Assembly: GCF_000003815.2 (NCBI RefSeq)
Contig: NC_049987.1
Coordinates: 18,462,066-18,526,065, forward strand
Reading direction: 5' to 3'
Length of the DNA stretch: 64,000 nt
Source: Branchiostoma floridae
Lineage: Eukaryota > Chordata > Leptocardii > Amphioxiformes > Branchiostomatidae
Notes under the pieces: generated by a model
Databases searched by the model: none
What the model saw: only the letters and a program-made list of their open reading frames with translations
Told to the model about the DNA's origin: nothing
Program-made: the position numbers and the translations under genes
Shown: in pieces, positions 1-11,600 of the stretch
Numbering within the stretch: the stretch's first letter is position 1
How the letters are laid out: each line of letters opens with the position of its first letter

Positions 1-3000
1 ATGTTATATTTGGTCACAGCAAGAAGACAAAATTCACTGCTGTGTTTACATCAAGTTTTTAGGGCTGAATAACAAAATACAATCATCTATGTTGAATCAC
101 AGTTATATTTTTTATACACACATTAATGTAAAAAAAATTGTCTGCCCAATTTCTTTCAGATCAACATAAAATAAAGAGCGAAAAAGACTTTAAAATTAAA
201 GGTGTTTGTACCAAATCTTGATTTGTTTCTGTCTGGAAACCCTCATTTGAGCATGGCACGACGTTTCTAACATCTGAGATGAAGTAGAAATACGAAGCTT
301 TGAAGACCCCATCAGGGTTCATGCAACATACATGACCAAGAGCTAACAAAGGAGCTGAAAACATGGCCAATCTCTCCCTAAAAGGTCTGCAAGAAGCTGG
401 CAACCCTCCAGTATCTAATCAACTGTTCCCAGAAGGTAGCAGGTAGAGGGGTCAAAGACCCCAGGCAGAATTCCAGCTCTAAAGAAGTCTGTCATATTTA
501 GGTTACATGCAACTGGAATATTAAAGCATATTCTAAATTGTTATCCTTTCACAATATACTGACAGCTAGTTATGTAGCCATGTGGATTAATTTTCATTAG
601 CACTCTTGATTTCTGAGTTGATTAAGATATAAATCTTATATCAAAAGCCTCATATGCTATAAATGCCTATACTTAAAATCACTAACTTTGAGAAGATTAA
701 AAAGAAGACTGTGAAATTAAGAAAATTTTCCAGGCAATAGTTAAACGTGAAATTTCAGATCATATGGTATTCAAACAATAATATCTCAACAGCTTTATTG
801 CATTTGACTTTTGAGTAACAAGGAAAAATCCAAATTTACAAGCCTCTTTAAAAAAAAAAGAATTCCAGAGTAAAAACAGTGCAATTTCAAGAGTGATTCA
901 GCAGAAAAGTAATGCATAAGCAATGGGCTGAGACCATTGGACTACAAACTTAACAAAGTTAAACTTTAAGAAATACATTTTTCTATATTGATCTTAAGCC
1001 GTTTGCATTTCCGGCTATCAGCACTGTTGCAGGGACAAGATAGGATATGACATCCCTGACTGATCATGGGTGTCATCAGCACTATCCATCTCTTTCCGTT
1101 TATTTGATAGCATTTCTATGATGGATCATGTGTCAAGTACAAAGCAAAATGTAGAATTTACTAGAAATGGTGACACTCCAAAGTCCAAACCTCATAGTAT
1201 ATTATGGTTGGTACTATATGACAGGACTCAGTTTCACTATATAGAAATGTACCTTAATATAAATGTACATCTTTCTTTTCAGGGCTTAAATGTTTTGTAT
1301 GAACACAACAGGAAACATGTGGCATGACTGTGTACCTGTGTGATTAATCTCAATTCTGTAAGATCGCCCAGACATCCAAACAAATGGCAACAGACCAGGG
1401 TGCAAACAGAACAAAGGATTACAGTAATAGCTTCCAATGGGGCCAAAATGGCAGGCAGACAAAACTGTTGGTTCTATTCTAATACGGAAAAAAAAAGGAT
1501 TTGCAAAATCAACATATGTTAAAGGTTGGTGACACTTTCCTTTAGAATTTGAAAGAAAAAAATGCCAGGAGAACATAGAGCTTATCTTACAGGTGAGTTT
1601 ACAAAGCCAACCTGACTAGTAATTAGTAACTGTGACAACACCCTCACTATAATCTTTCAATTAAGCGCAACACCAAATACACCATTCCTAAATACTGAAA
1701 ACTCCTATGGGTAATCATCATGATGTAGGTAACGTCCAGATAAAATTTCATGTCATAATCTATCCCACATGCTAAGCAACAGTTCCCTGTTGTTGTTGTT
1801 TTTCCACAAAAACAAAAGCTAATGTAGTTTCTTTTATCCAAGATTCGTCGTATCCAATTTTGATTGCCATAGCTATCTAAACCCTGATGGCACACTTCTT
1901 GTTCTTACTAAACATCTCAGAGAAGTATGACACTTCAGTAGTAGACACATATTGACAACATTAATAAGCATCACAAAAGGAAAATGGCAAGTAGAATTGT
2001 AAAAATAAACTTTTAAGTTTATTTTTACAATTCTACTTGCCATTTTTAAAAATACATGTAACAGAAAACATGCTACAGGCCAGGTCTAAACCTTTCAATA
2101 TGCGAGAAAACAATTTGGACTAACAGGTATTTTTCACCAAATCATAGCTAGTGTACCACATAAAATTTCAAAGTGCTTCGGTACCAGTTACTCGCAATGA
2201 CGGATTGGTGAAGTCGAATTTTTTTAAGTGCCCTGGCTCTACATTAATAGTCTCTGGAGAAGTTACAATGTATGATAGGGAATACTACCGGAGCATGGCA
2301 TTACTGTCTATTTCGTGTATCCCAAGCAAATGAGCATGAATACATAAAAGATATGGACTCATATCAGAATTAGATACAGATGTTTGCTAACAACTTTAAT
2401 AACTGCTAGATGAAACCTTTCTATGGTATATTATGCTGATATCAGCATAAATATCTACCTCACATTATGAATGATATCTGTAGACTGTATCTCTTATCTC
2501 ACATAAACACAAAATACTAGTGGTGAAGGGAAAATGACCAATGGTTTTCAGAATGACCTCTGTTGCCCCTGAAGGTATTAACATTAAAATGTATGACATA
2601 GATTTAAATGAAACAAAATGATTTCAATTCTATTTTCAACCATTGATCAGTACAGTAGTGAGGAAGCAGAAATTTTACAGACTGCGAAATCTCCACTTGC
2701 ATCTGAATTCCATTCAAATTCCTTTATCTCCCAGAAAATCTCAATGGTTCCTTCCACAGATTTGTTCCAGACCTTACCATGTGGTCCCTAAGGGAGGGGC
2801 AGGGTGTCCCAGGGGTTATATTATGTGGGTTATCAGGACGCTCCAAAATGGGTCCACATCTTTAGGAGCTTCTGATAAAGGTAGACAAATATACTTACCT
2901 AGATACACACCTAGGAACCTGTCTAAAAAATTAATCTTTAGAACACATTTCTACCTGATTTGCAAAAAATGCCAGGTGAACGATGTTTAGTTAGCAAAGA

Positions 3001-4610
3001 ACAAACAGCATTCCAGATGTCTGAATTAAAACAGATTGTTCTGATAATGCCAGAATAAGCATTCAACCGCTTTGATTTATTATAGGTTAGCTTTTGGGTA
3101 AATTAGTTCCAACCCCATGCCATATGACCTGTTTTCATGCACTGTGGGTCAATCTTATAACAGACTATAATTTCGAGTTAGTATTTATAGTCCACAAGGG
3201 CTTAGAAAGTATATTTGAGATGTAAACTGTAATGAAATAAACTATGGCATAAAGAACAAAAATGCAGGAAACTCCCCCCAATGCCTGTTCCCATTAATGC
3301 AATTGTTTTGTAGAAATTTTTGTACACTTTTGTAATATCTTGGAATATCTGCATTTTATTTTTGGGACCTGTACTCAAATGATTAAGCTGTTAATTATCA
3401 GAGATGGTATCAACAAGGTAGACCCTAGATCTACATGTACTGTAACTTCATTTAGAACTTAGAAGCAAATAAAACCAATTGGTTTACCGAAGAGATTACC
3501 AAATCCTAATCCATGGAAGTCTACCGACAATAATGGGTACAATGATCTTATATTGATATGCAAATTAGAATTCACTTAATTTTTATGCTATCAACGAATA
3601 GGTGCAAGTTAGACAGCACAAGTAATGAAAAAAATATTCTGTCAAAAAACAAACCAAATAATGTGTACTTTTGTTGTTTTGAACAATATCATGGTCCCTA
3701 ATCTCATGTTTTGAATCAAACAACAATTATAAAAGACAACTGCTGAATGAAACTTGAGTCAATCACAAGAAAGTGTCTGTGAAATATACTGTACTTAAAA
3801 CAGCTGCTAAAATGGTTAAATGTCACATATTTTTGTATTAAATTCTAAGCTGGGGACCTTACACTTTCATATTTCAACTTTCATGTCTTGAAAGTTGACA
3901 TTTTGCAATATAAAAGTATCAAAGTATTAGTTTGAAGCCAACTCTTTTGTTCAGAATGAAACAACTTCAACAAATGTTTTTACATTGTCCAATCTATTTT
4001 GCTCAACATGACTAATTTTACAACATTTAAACAAAACCATTATAGCTACTTAAAAGCTTGGGTGATTTAAATCATCAGGACTCCAGCTCAGTTAATCATC
4101 ACAATATGATATATCCCTTGAGATATTCTTGACAGGTGGCAAGATTATCCTTGAATTTGGATTAAAGTACAAAAATCCTCCTACTAAATAATGTAAGATT
4201 CTTAATATTTTTAAGTCCATTCATTTTGTTTTTACTGAGTTCAAAGGGACCAAGGCTTGGGTCAGTTTACAACAAAGGGATTTCTGGTTTCGTTCGTAGC
4301 AAAATAAACAAAGCTATGACCGGTATAGGGTTACATGGGTGCATGTGGTTTTGATATCTGGCCGTAAAAAAAAAAACTAGCGTGGTCACAGTGTGCAAGG
4401 CCTGCGCCATTAGTAATGCCTTATTTGTACAAAATTTGTGTGTTGTTGAGGTTTTAGGAGTATATGCGGGCACAGCTGTCGTTTGTGATGCTTTCGCGCG
4501 CAAAAGAAGATAAAAAAATCACCCCAAACTCACATACACTATTCAATAAGGTATCTAACGTATCCCTAGACTGGTCAAGAGGGTTATGAGATTTAAAAAT
4601 AATGACTTAC
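1..4610. other. REV3L intron 1 (to the window edge)
   Basis: AT-rich non-coding sequence to the left of the REV3L exon 1 donor. No open frame on either strand looks like a conserved protein or continues REV3L. The only structured element noticed is the perfect palindrome at 1981-2046. Confidence 0.6.
1981..2046. repeat. Perfect 32-bp inverted repeat with 2-nt spacer
   Basis: Arms 1981-2012 and 2015-2046 are exact reverse complements separated by TT. The outer ends read AAAATGGCAAGTAG and CTACTTGCCATTTT. The predicted stem has no mismatch. Confidence 0.95.
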
Positions 4611-4749
4611 CTCCCGGGGTCGCCCCGAAGATCCGAACCACCGGGACCTTTTTGGATTCAGCCCCGCGAAAGTCGGAATAACAGACGTCCAAACCTCGGA
4701 CAGGAACCGCCTGGTAGTGGTCCGCAGTCACAATTCTCACCGAAAACAT
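4611..4749 (-). CDS. REV3L: REV3L, DNA polymerase zeta catalytic subunit, first coding exon (partial)
   Basis: The minus-strand frame starts at an ATG (4749) and encodes MFSVRIVTAD..., then KKVPVVRIFGATPGG. This matches the N-terminus of metazoan REV3L, which begins MFSVRIVTAD and carries KKVPVVR.FGATP about 30 residues later. The 139-nt coding part (46 codons plus one base) ends at a consensus donor, GGAG|GTAAGT, with the intron beginning at 4610. REV3 is the B-family polymerase of the zeta complex, which extends past lesions during translesion synthesis. Only the extreme N-terminus is visible. No second exon was recognised in the 4.6 kb to the left, so the rest of this very large gene lies beyond the window edge. 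The gene is head-to-head with SORD, start codons 912 bp apart. Residues 21-31, between the two conserved blocks, differ from the vertebrate sequence as expected. Confidence 0.9.
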
Positions 4750-5661
4750 GACTGAAAAACGACAGAGAAACGTCCCACGGTTAAAACCTGAGCCACCGGA
4801 AAATTGGAGCAGGCAAGCCTGGACGGGAGAGATAAGAAGAGTTTCGCCGTGGGTGGAATCCTACCTACACGGCTGAGGAAAAACAGACGACACCATGATG
4901 AAAAGGAGAAAGCACGAAAATATCAACATCACCCTTTGTCCTTGAATTCAAACCTCCTTAAGCACGCCACGGGCACAATCTTTACCTCAAAATATTCCTA
5001 GAATCGTATTCTCTTACCTGATGTGTTTTTTTGGCGCAGGATAGGTCAGAAACGGGCGGAAATTCAGGAAAAATAGACCTGCTTTCCTGCAAGCAGGGCG
5101 GGATCCGACATTTTGTGTCTCCTGACCGAATGGATAATGTGCCGCGCGGCATGCCGGGAAAGGGGAATATACCACGAGCAGGGGGGCGTGTCCCCTTGGG
5201 AGAAAGCTAAAAAAAAATGATATTACCGAAGAAAAATAGAAATCTTTAACCCCTAAATAACATTTCCTTTTGGTGAAACGTCACAAAAACGCTGCAGAGA
5301 TAAGGTAGAATTTCTAATCATTGCGACCGACAGCGGTATTGACTTGGACTCATTGTCTGGGACATTTAAAGTACCGCCATTTAACTGGGGCGAAATTTTA
5401 CCGCCCTAAATTGCTTTCCTAGTAAACAATGAATATATATTATTTTACTACTCATGTCAATTGCGATCTATTTGAGTCCATCTTCATGTTAAAATCTGAT
5501 ATATTCTTTAGTCTAATGATTCTTTATCTCATTTTGCTTTCAATGAATGGATTCATGAATAAACGGACACTGTAACCCCGGTCCTTTTATTTAGCTTGAC
5601 TGGGTACAAAGGTCTTTCTTATCAAGTGTCACTAGCTGTGTGCTAGTAAAACGGTCCAAAA
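4750..5661. promoter_or_regulatory. Candidate bidirectional promoter, REV3L / SORD
   Basis: This is the 912-bp interval between the REV3L ATG (minus) and the SORD ATG (plus). The parts at about 4620-4760 and 5030-5190 are visibly richer in G+C and CpG than the flanking introns, as expected for housekeeping promoters. No TATA box in a convincing position was seen for either gene. The SORD ATG at 5662 sits in a good initiation context (AAAATGGCG). Confidence 0.55.
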
Positions 5662-8600
5662 ATGGCGGCGGAGTCAAACTTGTCCGCTGTTCTCTACGCA
5701 AAGGACGACCTGAGACTGGTAAGTGGGGACTTCTAACGGTTCATATATATGCTGACAACAGTACAGATTACGTAATCAATGTTATAGAGGTCCACCATGC
5801 GAATTCAAGGTGACATTGCAGTACACGGTGATCTAGTGTAAAGGCGTATCCAGGTCGACGTCCAATTATAATCAGTAATGGGTTCTAATGTATTGGTTGG
5901 TACAGGATCTAGGACCAAAAAGAAAGAGAGACGCCACTTAAAGCGAAAACAAATGTATGGAGTTCGTGTGAGGAATATATGATAGGCTATAAACTGCCTT
6001 ACGTTATAACGTTGATTGTTATTTTTGTTAAACGGATTTTACTACGTTTTCTAGTTCATTCAACGATGTTGTCTTCAAGTTCAGGCATTTTCCTATTGTT
6101 TCAAGTCAAACATTTAATTTGCTTTCTTTCTATTAGGAACACCGTGATATCAAATTACCTGGTGAAAACGGTAGGTATACCACAATCTGATGTGCCAGCA
6201 AAATAACGTTTTATCTTTTTTTACGGTCAAAGGTTACATTACGTCACGTTTCATTCATATGACCGTATAAGGTAACGCTACACAATGCGGCCAAAACAAC
6301 TACACGTGGATGCTTTAGAGTATTGACGTATATCATTTCAAGTGTGGAAAATTTCCAACAATAACAAAAATATATATATATTTCAATGTTTTGTACGACA
6401 TGTTAACAGGCAACCATTTTCGTGTTCAGTATAAACACGTTTTATACGAAGCGTAAAAATAGTAAAGGGTAACAATGCACGAAAATTAGTGGGTAATGAA
6501 AAATAGAGGTTTCTCGGGGTAGGCTGTTAACCATTGCATTCTGTATCACCCATTGAAATTAGATAAGAAAACCCAGAAACCTAGTCATTTTACCGTGCTG
6601 TTTAATTTCTGAAATTCACCTTCCAATTCTCCTTGAGGGGATTGACCTGTTCACTGACGTAATGGTGCTGTTTGTTGCAGTATGTAAAGTGGCCGCAAGG
6701 GCATCCCCTATCAATCATATGTCTGCAAAGTAAATATAAATGTATTTGGTATTTCTAAATTTAGGACAGAATAGCATTTTCAGCATGAAAATCCATGTGT
6801 TGTTAGAATTCATTATAGAAAAAATGGTAATACTTTATATCCGACACTGGAATCAAACTACATTTATTTATTTATTCAATTCATTGTTTATTGATATCTT
6901 AAGACGCCTGAGTAGCCGATTCAGTTTTGACAAACTGATTTTCAATAGGGCCCAGGTACACTTACAATGAAATAAAAACATATTACAGAGAGAATAAATA
7001 GATATACACAACGGAACATATAAGTACAAATAAAACATGAAAGACGGCAGACAAATCAAAATCATAATCCATAATCCGGTCCATGCAGGTCATGATCAAC
7101 AGATCATTTGGTCAGGAGGCCAGAGGTCACTACTGAGAATGTGCTATAGGGACTACTAGTATTGTATCCACTATCGATCAATAAAGTTTATCCATTCGTT
7201 CATCCATCCATTTATTCATCCATCCATCCATCCATCCATTCATTCATTCATTCATTCATCCATTCATCCATCCATCCATCCATCCATCCATCCATCCATC
7301 CATCCATCCATCCATCCATCCATCTATCCATCCATCCATCCATCCAATAAACCAATCAATCAATTTTCAGAGGTTCAGATAGCCATGTGTTCCGTTGGGA
7401 TTTGCGGTTCGGATGTGAAGTATTGGACGCACGGGAAGTGTGGCCGGTTTGTGCTGGAGGAACCTATGGTGATGGGACACGAGTCCAGCGGCACTGTGGT
7501 GGCAGTGGGAGCAGGAGTCACGCACCTAGCGAAAGGTACGCGTACTGCAGCCTTATTGTTTTTTTTTCACTTTAACATAGCGCAAAGTATATATGAAGTA
7601 TATACGAAGAGGTCACCATATTTCCTCATCATGCAAGCAACATAAGAAAATGGAAGATGTATGAAAAGCTAATTGTTTTCCATTTGAATTGAACGTAGCG
7701 TGAAGTATATACGTAGTCAGTACATAAGAAGAGATCAACACATTTTCTGTGATACAAGCAACCGTTAAAAATACGGAGGACGTGTGAACATCATTTTTCA
7801 ACTTATACACTTCGGAATACGTATTATGATACAAAATGCGCTGTTATGAACATTTCCGTTGCGAGTAAAGAAAATTTATAGCTACATAGAAGCTGACTTG
7901 GTCAAAATGGGCAATGTGTTCAACCAACTCGTACAGTGCATTCTGTCGTCAAAGAAATCATTTACAATATATACATGTTTAAACAATTACAAAATGGATT
8001 TGCTGTGTTATAAGACCGTAAGACCATCGTCGCTAGCGCTACTTCTATAAAACGATGTGATTATCCTCGTTATTTCGTTGGCAAATAATCCTCGAATTGA
8101 ATCATTAGATCCACATAATACATGTATATGTCAGGGTAGAGACTGCGATCTGGTAGAATCGCAGATTCTACCCTGACATATATATATGTACAGGGGTTCA
8201 AAACCGATTTTTTTCTTGCTGGACCGGTCAGGAAAAACCGGACCTGAAGAAATCAGCAAATCGCATTTTGTACCGATTAGAAAATGAACGGATTATACCG
8301 TCACCACGGCGGCAGACAATCACGTTTTGATAGGTTTACCGGTCCAAGAAAATAACAAGAGCGAAATAGGGTCAGCTAGGTTTCTACAGACAAACTTGGT
8401 CTAAGTTAACAGAGGCAATTAGCGTTGTTTACATGAAGATAGGATACTCCAACAAACAGATTCCTTTCAGTAGCGAAATTGACCATTGTTTTGAGTATAA
8501 CCATTTAGTATTCATAAGCTTTCACAAACAATAAGGTCCAGGACAGGACTGCAACCTGATCCTCTGGACCTGAACCATACCTGTACATGACTATGTGCAC

Positions 8601-11600
8601 CGGTATACCCACCCCTAATAAAAATGTTTTATGCATAAAAACGAAGTTTGTGATATATACTGATATTCCACTCAAAGCGCTCCATGGGGAAGATATGGAA
8701 TCCCATGTGAAAAGACCATACGTTTTGGCACAATCGTCATCGGGAAGGTCCTTGCGCGTAGTACAGTGTTTAAGAAGACTTCTCGACGTACGTCCCGACG
8801 GGCCTTTGCCTGGGCACCGCTCGGCACTACTGACGACCACCCCGGGCAGTCTCCTGCTCCCATCACCGCTGCCTTCCCCAAGCGGAATCCACTGGTACTG
8901 TACTGCAGACGGTAAAGAGAGCAAAGATGCATGGTTTCTTCCTGTTACATCCAAACTTTGACTCCAAGGTCCCATAGAAACGGCGCACCGAAATACGTGG
9001 GTACCTAACGTTATAGGGTTTGTAACGTTTAGTATCGTAGTAACTGTCCTTGGTACTGAACTATGTCTATTGCTACACGCCGGTGTGCATGTTACGCAGA
9101 AGGGAGGTTATATATGGGCTATATGGATACAGATACAGATACAAACAGAAAATCTGATAGAACTTTTCCATGTACGCCTGCTGAACGATCTGAGCACGAA
9201 AAGGACTAGGATCTGTCCGTAGTGCTGAATGCCATCCACTCGTGTATGTCCAATCGAAGCAATTTCAAAACAAAACGGAGGTTGAGATTTGGGGTTTGAA
9301 TTTGTCCCATACTTGTTTTGTAGGCAATCCGACTTGGTTGGAAGTATGAAAAAATTTGTCATAGTCTTTTGGCTCTGATTTACTGTTAAATCTTATAAGA
9401 GTATCCGTCGTCTTTTGGCTATGATTTACTGTTAAATTTTATAAAAGTATCAATCGTTTCTTCACCTGACCACCCCATAGGTCCTCCAGTAGTCCGATTC
9501 CGCTCTCCAAGATAAACTCCAGTTCACAAGGCGTGGAGCTTTCCGAAGACTTCCACTGGTTGTACTTCCACCTACACCTCCAGCAATGAGTTATCCTACG
9601 GGGTGTCCCCTTTTTAACAGCAGGGGCTCCATTCAAAACCTCTTCCCTGTGCGTGAGAGCGAAATCTACCGCCGCGTGCTCGATTTCTGGTACGTCTAGA
9701 AAATGGGCTAGCCTTGCCAAGTCCAAGCAGTTTTCTATCTTCAGAGACTGTAAAACTCGCTGGACAAGTGTGTCATATACGTCGGAAGATTTTAGACCTT
9801 TTGCGACCATCGCTAAACGCATCATTCTGCGAGGTTTGGTTGGATAAACATCTTTTTCGACCGCTCGAAGATAGCGACGAAAATCTTTCGCCTTGATTTT
9901 CTTGAAGTAGTCCCTGATGTCTTCGTCGGCGAGTTTTCTCTGGAAGAAGACGACCAAGTCCTTCCGAATCTTGAAGTATTTTCCTCCGACCATAATTCTC
10001 ATCCGAGGATGCGAGGATCTAGATAAAGATCGCCTTAAAGACATCGTTGTGAACATGAGACGATGCGACAGAAAAACAAAGACGTCATTCGGTCAAGCAG
10101 ATGCTAGTATGTTGAATGTTCTTTATAATTCTTTCGAATATACAGAACATAAACGAACCGAACTACGGTTGTATTTTGAATTTTCCATTGGGCGTTGCTA
10201 CGCGACGGTGTGTTTTAGAACATCTTTGTTATATATATATTATTCCATTATCATTTGGCTCAATATGCCGTTTTGTTGTCATAAAGGGAATAATTTCGAT
10301 ACTAAAGTTTGTTTCATAACATTTTGAGCTCTTAAATATAAAATAACTTCTTTTTGATCGTACTTGTACGTTTTTATCAGCGTTACATTAAGTTGCAATT
10401 TTCATTTCATACCATTAAAAATGGTTCTGCATATAATTACAAATCCATAGGGTTTACTTCGTGGATATGAGAAAAGAGCTATTTTATATTGAACATATAG
10501 AAGAACGTAATGAACTTGAAGCGTCCAAGACAAACAATAGGCACTCGGAAAAGAACACTATCTTTGAAGCGACGGGTCACACGTTGAATTCCCCGCTTCT
10601 GATAACAGTTATATTTCAGATAAAGTGATTAAATAACAAATGCTACAATTTCATTGGGCGGAATCTCGTTGCCGGTTTCCTCCAGTCTCGCCGCAGGGCA
10701 TGTCCCTGTCGCCGTTGCCATGGCCGCAACTTGAGACCAAACACTCTCTTCTGATTGACTCGTGGACTTGATTGAATTTTCCTCCAGTGACGTAACATCC
10801 TCTTCTTCATGAACTTCATCTGGCACGGGGTGGGTCGATCTGTGGAAGCCCGTTTCTGGCACCGCGGACAGTGGACGGTGTGACGCGAGCCTAGTAGCTT
10901 CTTGGCGGCGGAAGCAGTCAAAACTGCATGCCGATTCCTCATAACAAAATCCTCCCCAGATTTTTCAACAGCTTTGAGATCCAACCAATGGGCAGCTTGG
11001 GTTATCCTGACACAATTTGAAGGTTTCAACTTCAAAATTATGGCTTGGCATAGTTTATCAAGAGCGTCAGTTATACCAAGTTCAGATGCTATGGCAGCAA
11101 GTCGGAAGAGTTTACCAAGTCGGCTTGGAACTAAACCGTCTTCAAGAAGGTTGACGAAGCTCTTCAAGTCTTTTCCTCTTACGTCTTTCAAGACAACTTC
11201 CGTGGCATCCCAGAAGGACGTGGTGGAAAATTTCCCCTCTGTGATTCCACCCCAAGTCGCTAGGGTGACTTTGTGAACGTAAGCTCTGGTACGTCCAGCC
11301 GCCAGGCAAATGTTGGAAGAGGATGAGTGGAGATCGTAGCTCGGTGGCTGCTTGAAACAATTCATCGTGCTAAACATTGGGCACCTCAACAGGAAAACAA
11401 GTGCACATAGCTGTTACTTACGAAATGTTTGAAACGTTAGTTGCTAGGAGGAAGATTCGAATGTGTACTTCGAGAACAAACTGACGATGGTTGTGACGAC
11501 AAAGTTCAGAGTAGGTGCCATTCTAGAACTAGGATTGTTGTTGACTAAACAAAGAATTCGTTTCACGGGATACTGCTGTTTCTTAGCATAGCTATGGCTA

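Larger units (their letters stand above)
5719..7370. other. SORD introns 1 and 2
   Basis: Apart from exon 2 (6137-6170), this interval is non-coding. The only notable element is the tetranucleotide microsatellite near its end (7195-7346). Confidence 0.6.

Noticed and set aside
161-403. Possible second REV3L exon on the minus strand
   Set aside because: The translation shows none of the REV3L blocks expected after the first exon.
2643-2990. 115-residue ORF in REV3L intron 1
   Set aside because: No conserved motif; composition like surrounding non-coding sequence.
7162-7350. Ser-Ile-His-Pro repeat ORF
   Set aside because: Translation of the (CATC)n microsatellite.
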